From positions 62,001 through 126,000 of the forward strand of contig NZ_FQZE01000001.1 in NCBI RefSeq assembly GCF_900141875.1: a stretch of 64,000 nucleotides of DNA, in the 5' to 3' direction. The DNA is from Tangfeifania diversioriginum (GTDB lineage Bacteria; Bacteroidota; Bacteroidia; Bacteroidales; Prolixibacteraceae). A model generated the notes under the pieces. That model had not been told where the DNA came from, did no database searches, and was given only the letters and a program-made list of their open reading frames with translations. A program made the translations under genes and the position numbers. Of the stretch, positions 55,501-62,575 are shown piece by piece. Within the stretch, counting starts at the first letter, position 1. Every line of letters begins with the position of its first letter.

Positions 55501-55709
55501 TGCCGTTGGCACTCAGCACAGGCGAAGGAGCCGAAATATGGCGTCCGATGGGAATTACAGTAATCGGTGGCCTGCTATTTTCAACGCTGGTAACTATGGT
55601 TATTGTACCGGTGATGTACGGCTTACTCGCTCACCACGGCGAAAGAAACAAGAAAGACACAGTTAAAAAACAATTCCGTTTCATGAATGGACTGGAACCA
55701 AAAAATTAG
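52572..55709 (+). CDS. RND efflux pump, inner-membrane subunit (HAE-type)
   Basis: 1045 residues, 12 helices. N-terminal YKSAVNKPITTLMIFTAVVVMGIYSLVQIPVDLYPEMDPPF; helix 4 IAIGMVVDDAIVVLENITRHVERG carries the two adjacent Asp of the proton relay, unlike the other pump in this window. C-terminal LLIGIVVKNGIVLIDFTNL. It exports hydrophobic compounds with the upstream adaptor and channel. The PG0541-type gene follows 9 nt later. Confidence 0.95.
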   Translation: MSIYKSAVNKPITTLMIFTAVVVMGIYSLVQIPVDLYPEMDPPFISVMTTYPGANASDIETNVTKTIEDALNSVDNLKEITSTSSDNLSVINLEFEWGSNLDEATNDIRDAVDLVIDVLPEETERPQIFKFNTSMMPIVFYAVTADESYPGLEKILDEKIINPLNRIEGIGSIGIMGAPNRVIYVEADPYKLEAHNLTIEQIGNTIASENMNLPSGNVKMGKLDYQLRIQGEFNTSSRIKDLVVGNLAGKPVYVRDVATVRDSIKDLSLDEKINGETGLRLFVMKQSGANTMKVAREVRANMVDLQKELPPDVKINLIMDTSEFIEGSINNLSQTLMWALLFVMLVVLFFLGRWRATFIIVLTIPISLIVAFLFLFITGSSINVISLTSLSIAIGMVVDDAIVVLENITRHVERGATPREAAIYATNEVWLAVIITTLVVVAVFFPLTLVGGMTGVIFNQLGWIVTITVVTSTLAAISLTPMLSSKFLKLRERKKKAPALSYERTIERGLGALDNFYERTLRWVLRHKVFTLLAALIIFVGSIFLLQFISTDFMPETDESRITAEVELQTGTRVEETIKTTRYLEDVIQEKFPEVEIMAASSGSDDEGGMFSLFTTTGSNMINFMMRLSDIEDRERSVWEVADGLRQEIAALPEVVNFSVETAGQGLGGTSNTVDVEIYGYDFDVTNELAEEFRMKMENVPGAIDVQVSRKNDKPELQFVLDRDKLALHGLTTAQVSTNIRNRISGMVASQYKEEGEEYDIRVRLKEEFRNSTTEIEELSMVTPAGTRVRLKELGEVKEYWSPPNIEHKRRERIVTVSAKPDRIALGELANRINSEIEDIEIPQEVLINVGGAYEDQQESFMDLGLLMVISLILVFIVMASQFESFAMPFVIMFSIPFAFTGVILALFITNTTLSLVAALGAVLLIGIVVKNGIVLIDFTNLMRDRGIELYEAIAISGKSRLRPVLMTAATTILGMLPLALSTGEGAEIWRPMGITVIGGLLFSTLVTMVIVPVMYGLLAHHGERNKKDTVKKQFRFMNGLEPKN

Positions 55710-55718
55710 TTATTAAAA

Positions 55719-56012
55719 ATGAAAGCAGTAATGATAATATTCAACCAGGCCAACACCGAGCGCGTGGAATACATGCTCGAAAAATTGGAAATCAGAGGTT
55801 ACACCTGGTGGAAAGACGTAATGGGCCAGGGAAGCGAAACCGGCGAGCCCCGAATGGGCACTCATACCTGGCCGGAAATGAACTCAGCCGCAATTACAAT
55901 GATTCCCGATGAAAAAGTGGACATTTTACTGGAAGCAGTGAAAAGACTCGACGAAATTAATAAGGAAGTCGGAGTTCGCGCTTTTGTCTGGAATATTGAA
56001 AGAACGGTATAA
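55719..56012 (+). CDS. PG0541-type transporter-associated small protein (P-II-like)
   Basis: 97 residues with a ferredoxin-like pattern (MKAVMIIFNQANTERVEYMLEKLEIRGYTWWKDVMGQG, AITMIPDEKVDILLEAVKRLDEI), matching the family found beside RND pumps in Bacteroidota. It is distantly P-II-like and may sense a ligand or bind the pump; experimental function is not known to me. Last gene of the TetR operon, followed by hairpins and a terminator. Confidence 0.85.
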   Translation: MKAVMIIFNQANTERVEYMLEKLEIRGYTWWKDVMGQGSETGEPRMGTHTWPEMNSAAITMIPDEKVDILLEAVKRLDEINKEVGVRAFVWNIERTV

Positions 56013-56026
56013 AACCTATTGAAACT

Positions 56027-56059
56027 ACCGTCGGTGTCGCTTTGAGCGACACCGACGGT
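56027..56059. repeat. REP palindrome, copy 1 (downstream of the RAYT gene)
   Basis: A 15-bp perfect stem: the arm 56027-56041 reads ACCGTCGGTGTCGCT, loop TTG, arm 56045-56059. It is one of three copies of a 33-bp palindrome around the split RAYT gene. Confidence 0.9.
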
Positions 56060-56071
56060 CAGCCAACAACG

Positions 56072-56108
56072 AGCGAGGGTTTCGCCACAAGCGAAGCCCT
56101 CGCTTTTT
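56072..56108. terminator. Intrinsic terminator after the second RND operon
   Basis: AGCGAGGGTTTCGC pairs with GCGAAGCCCTCGCT around a CACAA loop with one wobble, followed by six T. It ends the PG0541 transcript. Confidence 0.85.
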
Positions 56109-56115
56109 TGAGCCT

Positions 56116-56146
56116 CTCATCCAATGACTTGGAGTCATCGGATGAG
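56116..56146. repeat. Hairpin with CTTGGAG tip between terminator and RAYT gene
   Basis: CTCATCCAATGACT (56116-56129), loop TGG, AGTCATCGGATGAG (56133-56146) with one mismatch. The T-rich sequence after it and its position just past the RAYT stop suggest it could end the RAYT transcript or be a divergent REP-like element. Its tip ACTTGGAGT resembles the hairpin at 40755-40785. Confidence 0.7.
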
Positions 56147-56529
56147 TTTTAATCACCTTTAATATTAATGATATACTGCCGGGGCACTTCCTTATTCACC
56201 AACTTCCCGTTTCTAAAACCGGCATAATCACGCGCTGAAGAAAACTCCCAGTCAGTTGCTTTCTGCACCAAACCCGCTTTTACCGGATTTTGATGGATAT
56301 AGTGAAAGCACATTTCGGGATACTGCTTTTCGGGATTCGTAATGTTTATTTGCGTGCCTGAACTTGTATTGTAAAATGATGGAGTAATTCCATCTGAGCA
56401 GGTGATGCATTCGGCTTTTGTTTTCTCGCGGATAAGTTTTCCACTTCTGTTGTATTTTTTATTTATTGCGTTTGTATAGGAACGTAACATAATACCAATT
56501 GAATCGTTCAAGGTTCGCATCAGTTCACC

Positions 56530-56562
56530 ACCGTCGGCGTCGCTTCGAGCGACACCGACGGT
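56530..56562. repeat. REP palindrome, copy 2 (inside the RAYT reading frame)
   Basis: 33 bp, arms 56530-56544 and 56548-56562 with one wobble pair on the minus strand. On the coding strand it is exactly 11 codons (TVGVARSDADG) and keeps the frame between LGNKI and GELMRTLN, a variable loop of the family. Confidence 0.9.
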
Positions 56563-56604
56563 AATCTTGTTTCCCAACACCATAAAATGAAAATGATTGG
56601 GCAT

Positions 56605-56918
56605 TCACCCTGTCAAATAAGATTGCTTTCTTTATACCATTGTTTCAACCTGTTTTTTAAATACATCTTACCATAGTGAGTCTTCAAATATTTTTCTCTT
56701 TTGGTTGCATCCTGCTGATTCAAGCATCCCTCAAAATAGATTAAAATCATAGGAAGCCTGTTCCTTGTTGATTCCACTTGTCCTGAGTTGTGCTCATGCA
56801 ATCTTAATTTTAAATTTTTTGTGTAGCCTGTATAGTTTTTTCCATCTTTTTTACTGTGCAGCACATAAATGTAATAGTATTGTTCCATTTGTAAAATTTA
56901 AAATTATTTGACAGGGTA
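56605..56918 (-). mobile_element. 314-bp GIY-YIG element with 14-bp terminal inverted repeats, inserted in the RAYT gene
   Basis: Perfect 14-bp inverted repeats, ACCCTGTCAAATAA at 56607-56620 and its complement at 56904-56917, bracket a single GIY-YIG gene. The insertion separates the RAYT codons for AWCL and MPNHFH, which are contiguous in the family. Flanking bases do not give an obvious target duplication. No transposase, intron core or other gene is present. Confidence 0.8.
56613..56888 (-). CDS. GIY-YIG family nuclease (URI/UPF0213 type)
   Basis: 91 residues. The GIY and YIG equivalents are YYIYVLHSKKDGKNYTGYT; the catalytic Arg is in LRLHEHNSG and the metal-binding Glu in DATKREKYLKTH. 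Such small proteins nick or cut DNA. The start lies 15 nt inside one terminal repeat and the TGA stop is within the other (TTATTTGACAGGG), so the element is almost entirely gene. It is the only candidate for mobilising the element. All catalytic residues appear intact. Confidence 0.88.
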   Translation of the reverse strand: MEQYYYIYVLHSKKDGKNYTGYTKNLKLRLHEHNSGQVESTRNRLPMILIYFEGCLNQQDATKREKYLKTHYGKMYLKNRLKQWYKESNLI

Positions 56919-57107
56919 AAGACACCACGCAAAAATATCGACATAAGGCAACAGGTAAATCCTCATTTTCCGTAAGAAGTACAGGTAATTTTCGCGGTCG
57001 AAGAAAATTTTCTGGCGATTGTTGCCCTGATTATAAATGTGATAAATGTGTCCATCTTCAAATTGCATGGTTAAAATAGTTTAATTTTGAAATCAACAAT
57101 TCCGTTC

Positions 57108-57140
57108 ATCGTCGGCGTCGCTTTGAGCGACACCGACGGT
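57108..57140. repeat. REP palindrome, copy 3 (upstream of the RAYT gene)
   Basis: Arms 57108-57122 and 57126-57140 around loop TTG, differing from copy 1 at two arm bases. It is followed by six T, so it could also terminate plus-strand transcripts. It lies 40 bp before the RAYT ATG. Confidence 0.88.
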
Positions 57141-57217
57141 TTTTTATGCATGTGCAATTTAACAAAACCAATCATAAAAAAATCCAGTTAATCACGCAAT
57201 TAATTCAACATCAATTG

Positions 57218-57225
57218 TATTTTTG
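57218..57225 (+). promoter_or_regulatory. -7 box of serA
   Basis: TATTTTTG matches TAnnTTTG and lies 16 bp before ATG 57242. Confidence 0.5.
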
Positions 57226-57241
57226 AAAAAAACCGAAAACC

Positions 57242-58474
57242 ATGGCAAAAAAATTTTCGCTCGACAAAAAATTCATTAAAATTTTACTGCTCGAAGGCAT
57301 CCACCCTTCATCGGTTGAAAGCCTGAATGCGGCTGGTTACACCAATGTGGAATACCTGAAAACGGCGCTCGATGAAGCAGAGTTAGAAGAAAAAATAAAA
57401 GATGTGCATGTAATTGGTATCCGCTCCAGGACGCAGCTCACTGAAAAGGTACTGAAAAAAGCCCGTAAACTTTTTGCCGTGGGTTGTTTCAGCATTGGCA
57501 CCAATCAGGTGGATTTGACCGCTGCCAAACAAAAAGGCATCCCGGTTTTTAACGCTCCGTTTTCCAACACCCGCTCGGTAGCCGAACTGGTGCTTGCCGA
57601 AACCATTTTGCTGATGCGCGGCGTACCTTCAAAAAACGCAGCAGCCCACCGGGGCGAATGGCTGAAATCGGCCAAAAATTCGTATGAAGTCCGGGATAAA
57701 AACATTGGGATTATCGGTTACGGACACATTGGTTCGCAGGTTTCCATCCTGGCCGAGTCGCTGGGGATGAATGTTTATTTTTACGATATCGAGAAGAAAC
57801 TTTGCCTGGGAAAAGCGCATCCCTGCCATTCGCTCGACGATCTGCTGAAAATTTCGGATGTGGTTACGCTGCACGTTCCTGACACAGAAAACACGCGCAA
57901 AATGATTTCCAAAGATCAGCTTTCAAAAATGAAGAAAGGTGCGCTGCTGATTAATGCTTCGCGCGGAACGGTTGTGGATTACACGGCGTTGACAGAAGCG
58001 CTTAAAAGCGGCCACCTGGCTGGTGCAGCCGCCGATGTTTTCCCGAAAGAGCCGGCTTCGAACAACGAGAAATTTCATTCAGAACTCCAGGAGTTTGACA
58101 ATGTTATTCTCACGCCCCACATTGGCGGAAGCACCTCGGAAGCCCAGGAAAATATCGGGAAGGAAGTGGTTGAAAAACTCATCCGTTACAGCGACAACGG
58201 TTCCACCATCGGTGCGGTAAACTTCCCGCAAATATCACTGCTGCCCAACCGCGAAAAACAGCGCTTCCTGCACATTCATAAAAATGTGCCGGGCTTGCTG
58301 AAAGACATCAACGATGTGTTCACCAACAAAGGCATCAACATTGCCTCGCAGTACCTGCAAACCGATGCGGATATCGGCTATGTAATTGTGGACACCGAAA
58401 GCGACATGAGCAAAACCATCCTGCGGGAACTCAAAAAAGTGCCGCATACAATTAAGGCGCGGATGTTGTATTGA
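57242..58474 (+). CDS. serA: D-3-phosphoglycerate dehydrogenase with ACT domain
   Basis: 410 residues, the E. coli SerA length. Catalytic Arg in NASRGTVVDY, NAD-binding GIIGYGHIGSQVSILAESLGMNVYFYD, and the catalytic His in LTPHIGGSTSEAQ are visible; RSRTQLTE and GCFSIGTNQVDL belong to the substrate domain. A C-terminal ACT domain (HKNVPGLLKDINDVFTNKGINI) should bind serine for feedback inhibition. It starts serine synthesis by oxidising 3-phosphoglycerate. Single gene, own promoter. Confidence 0.96.
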   Translation: MAKKFSLDKKFIKILLLEGIHPSSVESLNAAGYTNVEYLKTALDEAELEEKIKDVHVIGIRSRTQLTEKVLKKARKLFAVGCFSIGTNQVDLTAAKQKGIPVFNAPFSNTRSVAELVLAETILLMRGVPSKNAAAHRGEWLKSAKNSYEVRDKNIGIIGYGHIGSQVSILAESLGMNVYFYDIEKKLCLGKAHPCHSLDDLLKISDVVTLHVPDTENTRKMISKDQLSKMKKGALLINASRGTVVDYTALTEALKSGHLAGAAADVFPKEPASNNEKFHSELQEFDNVILTPHIGGSTSEAQENIGKEVVEKLIRYSDNGSTIGAVNFPQISLLPNREKQRFLHIHKNVPGLLKDINDVFTNKGINIASQYLQTDADIGYVIVDTESDMSKTILRELKKVPHTIKARMLY

Positions 58475-58540
58475 TTTGAAATTAAGGATGGACAAAACTC
58501 AGGCTTTGACTTTAATTTAAATTCAAAGACTAACAATGCC

Positions 58541-59230
58541 TTATATCATATATCTCACCCTTGAAAACAAAACAAGGTAATTGCTTATTAAATGTGCAAT
58601 TATGGTAATCCAGATATTTCGTCTTTTTTGATATACGTAGGAATAGATTAGGCATTGTGGTAAAATGACGATAAAATTTGTTGGCGAAAAAAGGTGAAAA
58701 AAACTCCAGGAAACCCCATTTATCATCCAGGTATATTTCTTGAAAGTTTTGTACTGAAGCTCAAAAAGATATCCCCTGAAATAAAATTCTTCAGCAAATA
58801 CTCCAAGTGTTAAAACCAGTCCAAAAATAACAGTGGAAATTATTTGTTCCTTCTCAGAAATATGTACTATTGAAAATCTTTTAAATATTTTAAAATCAAA
58901 ATATGTAAGAAAGTCAATTTCCGAAACCAGAGAAGTAGTAATTTTGGACAGGACAACAATCAGAATAATCCAAAGGATATCCTCAGGTTTTAATTTTCTT
59001 CTAAGAAAACAAAACCAACAGTCTTTTTTGTCTTGGTTTTGCCGGATTAAATGATTCCTTGCCAGCCATAATATCCCCGCAAAACCAGTTAAGTTAATTA
59101 ATTGACACAAAAATATTGTCCAAATATTTATATAACCAATATGAACAACGGAAATATTTATGCCTAAAATCCCTATTGTCAGTAACAATAGTTCAATATA
59201 CCACGGTAATCTCCTGTAAAAAAGATTCAT
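58541..59230 (-). CDS. CPBP-family intramembrane glutamic endopeptidase
   Basis: 229 residues with about six membrane helices. The family motif EExxxR is seen in FAEEFYFRGYLFELQ, and further on SWSFFHLFSPTNFI and ITIIAHLISNY contain the conserved His residues. These are Rce1/CAAX-like membrane proteases. The neighbouring small secreted genes do not suggest a target. Confidence 0.87.
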   Translation of the reverse strand: MNLFYRRLPWYIELLLLTIGILGINISVVHIGYINIWTIFLCQLINLTGFAGILWLARNHLIRQNQDKKDCWFCFLRRKLKPEDILWIILIVVLSKITTSLVSEIDFLTYFDFKIFKRFSIVHISEKEQIISTVIFGLVLTLGVFAEEFYFRGYLFELQYKTFKKYTWMINGVSWSFFHLFSPTNFIVILPQCLIYSYVYQKRRNIWITIIAHLISNYLVLFSRVRYMI

Positions 59231-59290
59231 TTATTTATCAAATAGTTGTCCCCTAAATCTACCGGGGTAAGGGTTTCGGTTTTTTCTTTT

Positions 59291-59731
59291 CTATTTAACC
59301 TTCACCCATTTTTCATCGATATGCATTAACTGCAGTAACCCTGGTTTGTCTTTTACATTTGTTGTGTAAAACCCATATAAATGAAGTGTATCATTTTTGA
59401 TACGATAGTTATAGGTGTACGCCAAATTCGATAGCTTCCCGGAATTGTCTGCGTGGATTGTTACCAACGTAGTATCGTTTGGCAGCATAAAAACGCCCTG
59501 GTTAAACGGACGTGGCATATCATTAACGTAAACCTCCCCTTTAAAAGTGTTGTCTTTATTGAACTTCCAGTCACGATCCGTTGCCATCTGAGGATTCGGC
59601 AGGCCGTTTGTTTTTCCGGAAACCATTTGCCACCGGCCATAAATACTTTGTTTTTTTGCGGGTAACTTAGCTGAAAGTAAAGTAATTAAAAAAAGGGAAC
59701 ACATTAATCCCCAAAAGATTCTGTTTTTCAT
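59291..59731 (-). CDS. Small secreted protein, lipocalin-like (DUF4488-like)
   Basis: 146 residues with signal peptide MKNRIFWGLMCSLFLITLLSA. The remaining beta-rich body with IYGRWQMVSGKTNG, FNKDNTFKGEVYVN and YNYRIKNDTLHLYGFY resembles lipocalin-type domains found in Bacteroidota exported proteins. No function can be assigned. It stands alone, same strand as its neighbours. Confidence 0.6.
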   Translation of the reverse strand: MKNRIFWGLMCSLFLITLLSAKLPAKKQSIYGRWQMVSGKTNGLPNPQMATDRDWKFNKDNTFKGEVYVNDMPRPFNQGVFMLPNDTTLVTIHADNSGKLSNLAYTYNYRIKNDTLHLYGFYTTNVKDKPGLLQLMHIDEKWVKVK

Positions 59732-59885
59732 TTTTTGAATAGTTTTAGTTAAAGCAGCGAATTATCAACGTTTCATCAGCCGACTGTGCCATTTTTTGTT
59801 TTTGTACTACTTAAATTTATCCCTTTAGAAACAATAACCTGGCAAACATCCAGAAAAAATTCCGGCAATGGTTCAATTGCTTAAC

Positions 59886-60485
59886 CTAAATCTGTTTTAG
59901 ATACCGTTCTTTTGCCTCTTCCGGGGTAATATTTTGTAAAGGACGTGTTATCCATTTACCGTTTTTATTTTTAAAACTTATCATGTCCACTCTTCCTGCA
60001 TAAGAAAAATGACGCAGGAAGAGTTGGCCATCATCCCCTTTTGTAAAATAAGGAAACCAACCGAAATTGGCTTTCTCAAAAAGAATCTTCTTGTCAACTT
60101 TTTTTGATTTGATGTTATACTCATAAATATATCCGTTCATACCATAATGCATGAATTCTTCATCTTTTTCCCAAATAAAAATATACACCCTATTCATTTC
60201 ATCATCAACATAAAGGCTGGGTACCATTTCCGGATTCTCGGGGTCAATGTAAAGTTGGTCCTTCAGTTTAATTTTTAATTCCTTACCGCCTGTTTTTACT
60301 TCAAATTTGTAGGCCGTTTTAAAAAATGGTGTCCCATCGGCATTCTTTCGAATATCTGTTTTATCTTGTTTCAGAAATGTAATAATTTCATTCTGATCAC
60401 CTTGTTTTTTCCCAAATTCAATCCATTGGCAATTTGCCATTTGTGCCATAAAAAGACACAGCACTATTATTCCAAATTTTTTCAT
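59886..60485 (-). CDS. Exported protein of unknown function
   Basis: 199 residues with signal peptide MKKFGIIVLCLFMAQMANCQ. The body is beta-rich and charged with several Tyr/Trp-rich repeats (VPSLYVDDEMNRVYIFIWEKDEEF, GYIYEYNIKSKKVDKKILFE), perhaps part of a beta-propeller-like fold, but I recognise no family. The C-terminus ends PEEAKERYLKQI. Confidence 0.6.
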   Translation of the reverse strand: MKKFGIIVLCLFMAQMANCQWIEFGKKQGDQNEIITFLKQDKTDIRKNADGTPFFKTAYKFEVKTGGKELKIKLKDQLYIDPENPEMVPSLYVDDEMNRVYIFIWEKDEEFMHYGMNGYIYEYNIKSKKVDKKILFEKANFGWFPYFTKGDDGQLFLRHFSYAGRVDMISFKNKNGKWITRPLQNITPEEAKERYLKQI

Positions 60486-60911
60486 TTTAGTTAAAATTTA
60501 ATTGACAATATTTAAACGTGAATTCAATATGCAAAATAGCTGGTTGTTCATTTAGCTGGTTGTCAGTTTATTAAAATAATTTAGTTTCGTTTAAGTTTTA
60601 GTTTATGCCCGACGGAAAAATATGTGGGTAGTAAAATCAGAAATTAATTGAGGTACTTCCATTATGTCTTATTTTTGGCCGGTTAACGAGGAACCGGGAG
60701 TTTACGACAACTAAAATAGCGAGGCCAGATGTAAAATAAAATATGTTAAAAAACACAAAAACCACTGAAAGCCAGAGAGAGAGAGAGAGAGAGAACAAAA
60801 AACATGTTATAAAACAATAAAAACGAAGGGTTACCTTTTATTGTAAAACAGAATATATAAAGATCGGCCTTTCTTAAAATGATCTAAAATCACAGGTGAT
60901 AATCAGGTTAG
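60486..60911. other. 426-bp gene-free stretch with an (AG) microsatellite
   Basis: AT-rich sequence between the unknown secreted gene and the sulfatase gene. It contains a 21-nt tract of alternating A and G at 60774-60794. No gene or clear promoter is visible. Confidence 0.7.
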
Positions 60912-62552
60912 TTAATTCACCGGATTTGTAATCCCCCGTTCTTCGTACATCCGGATAAATTGCTGGTCAAGCGAATCGGAATCTTTGTATTTTTTGCGAA
61001 TGTCTTCCAACTGCATTTTGAGTTCTTTTACCACATCTGCGTATTCCGGATCGTCGTACACATTGTTCAGCTCCAGCGGATCGGCGTGCCGGTCGTAGAG
61101 TTCCCACTCATCGATATCGTAATAAAAGTGCGCCAGTTTGTACTCCCTGGTCACCATTCCGTAGTGGCGTTTTACCATGTGGAATCCCGGGTATTCGTAG
61201 TAATGATAATACACAGCGTCGCGTGTCCACTCATCGGTATTCCCGGTAAGCAGCGGCATCAGGCTTTCACCCTGCATATCGTCCGGTGCTTCGATTCCGG
61301 CCGCATCGAGGAATGTCTGTGCAAAATCGAGGTTTTGCACCATCTCATCGGAAACTGTTCCCGAAGCAATTTTTCGGGGCCATTTCACAAGCAGAGGCGT
61401 TTTAAACGATTCGTCGTAAATAAACCGTTTATCGAACCAGCCGTGTTCACCGAGGTAAAACCCCTGGTCGGAAGTATAAACCACAATCGTATTTTCGCTC
61501 AGCCCGCTCTCTTCGAGATAATCCAGCACGCGCCCCACATTTTCATCCACCGATGCAATGCAGCCGAGGTAATCCTGCATGTAGCGCTGGTACTTCCACT
61601 TCATCAGATCGGTGCTGTCCATCTCCGGGTACATTTCGGCAAACTCCTCGTTTATGGGACCGTAAACTTCATCCCACGCAGCTTTCTGCTCATCGGTAAA
61701 CCGACCGTATTTCTGGTTAAAAACCCGTTTCCCCCAGTCCGATTTTTCATGGATTCCCAGATCATCCGCCACGTCAGGATAAATTTTATTGTCGGCCGAA
61801 ATGGTCATGTGCTTCAAAATACTCATCTCAGCTTCTTTGGCGGCCGTTCCGCGGCCCGAATAATCGTCGAACAATGTTGGCGGCTCGGGAAACGTTTTTT
61901 GGGTAAATTCCTTAAAATGACGCGGTGCCGGCAACCACTCGCGATGCGGCGCTTTATGGAGATAAAACAGCAGAAACGGTTTTTCCTCATCGCGTTTATT
62001 CTGAAGCCATCCCAGTGTTAAATCGGTAATGACATCGGTCACATATCCCACGATGCTGGTATCGCCATCTGCCGTAATAAAATCGGGGTTGTAATAATCG
62101 CCCTGCCCCGGCAGAATCATAAATTCATCCACGCCTTTCGGATTGTTTCCGAAGTGCAGTTTGCCGAACATGGCGGTTTGATATCCGGCATCCTGAAACA
62201 GTTGCGGAAACGTCACATTGGTGGTGTCGAACGGATGGATGTTGTCGATTTTACCGTGAATGTGCGCATGTTTTCCGGTGAGAATAGTGGCCCGCGACGG
62301 GGCGCAGATGGAATTGGTGACACTGGCGTTGGTAAACAAAATTCCCTCATCGGCAATCCGGTCGATATTGGGAGTGGCAATCAGTTTATCATCGTACGCG
62401 CTGATGGCCTGGTACGCGTGGTCGTCGCTCATGATAAAAATAATGTTGGGACGATTGGGTTCCTGCTTTTCTGAGCTGCAGGAAAGCAACCCCAAAAAGG
62501 TTGTCAGTAGTACAATTTTGGATAATATTGCGGTCGTTTTCATCCTATTCAT
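60912..62552 (-). CDS. Sulfatase (formylglycine-type), lipoprotein
   Basis: 546 residues; ATG 62543 is an alternative start. LTTFLGLLSCSS is a lipobox signal. NIIFIMSDDHAYQAI holds the metal-binding Asp pair; the formylglycine-forming motif is Cys83 in SICAPSRATILTGKH; KLHFGNNPKG and YTSDQGFYLGEHGWFDK follow. The C-terminal DUF4976-like end contains YYHYYEYPGFHMVKRHYG. It removes sulfate from glycans. A formylglycine-generating maturase is not in the window. Confidence 0.95.
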   Translation of the reverse strand: MNRMKTTAILSKIVLLTTFLGLLSCSSEKQEPNRPNIIFIMSDDHAYQAISAYDDKLIATPNIDRIADEGILFTNASVTNSICAPSRATILTGKHAHIHGKIDNIHPFDTTNVTFPQLFQDAGYQTAMFGKLHFGNNPKGVDEFMILPGQGDYYNPDFITADGDTSIVGYVTDVITDLTLGWLQNKRDEEKPFLLFYLHKAPHREWLPAPRHFKEFTQKTFPEPPTLFDDYSGRGTAAKEAEMSILKHMTISADNKIYPDVADDLGIHEKSDWGKRVFNQKYGRFTDEQKAAWDEVYGPINEEFAEMYPEMDSTDLMKWKYQRYMQDYLGCIASVDENVGRVLDYLEESGLSENTIVVYTSDQGFYLGEHGWFDKRFIYDESFKTPLLVKWPRKIASGTVSDEMVQNLDFAQTFLDAAGIEAPDDMQGESLMPLLTGNTDEWTRDAVYYHYYEYPGFHMVKRHYGMVTREYKLAHFYYDIDEWELYDRHADPLELNNVYDDPEYADVVKELKMQLEDIRKKYKDSDSLDQQFIRMYEERGITNPVN

Positions 62553-62575
62553 AATTTATCGTAAGTTTAATTCTG

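Larger units (their letters stand above)
56149..57068 (-). pseudogene. REP-associated tyrosine transposase (RAYT, IS200/Y1-type), split by an insertion
   Basis: The gene starts at ATG 57068 and gives 50 residues (MQFEDGHIYHIYNQGNNRQK to YVDIFAWCL, ending at 56919). Reading resumes at 56604 with MPNHFHFMVLGNK and runs to 56149 for 151 residues. Joined, the 201-residue protein has the HUH motif HFH, a KAECITCSDGITPSFYN block and YIHQNPVKAGLV with the likely catalytic Tyr. RAYT proteins cut and move REP palindromes as single strands. The 314-bp insertion (56605-56918) puts stop codons after residue 50, and the second part has its own ATG but lacks the N-terminal strand. The gene is therefore probably inactive. 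Confidence 0.85.

Noticed and set aside
56605-56918. Group I intron carrying a GIY-YIG homing endonuclease
   Set aside because: The insert is only 314 bp, of which 276 bp are the gene, leaving no room for an intron core; the inverted repeats point to a DNA element.
56605-56918. Target-site duplication at the ends of the GIY-YIG element
   Set aside because: Bases outside the repeats (TTT on one side, GA on the other on the coding strand) show no convincing direct repeat.
56027-57140. CRISPR array
   Set aside because: The three palindromes are about 500 bp apart, with no regular spacers and no cas genes.
60774-60794. Phase-variable promoter or gene controlled by the AG tract
   Set aside because: The tract lies about 290 bp upstream of the nearest start and is not in a reading frame or near a recognisable promoter box.
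60960-62021. Plus-strand open frame of 353 codons
   Set aside because: It is antisense to the clearly recognisable sulfatase and has no family motif.
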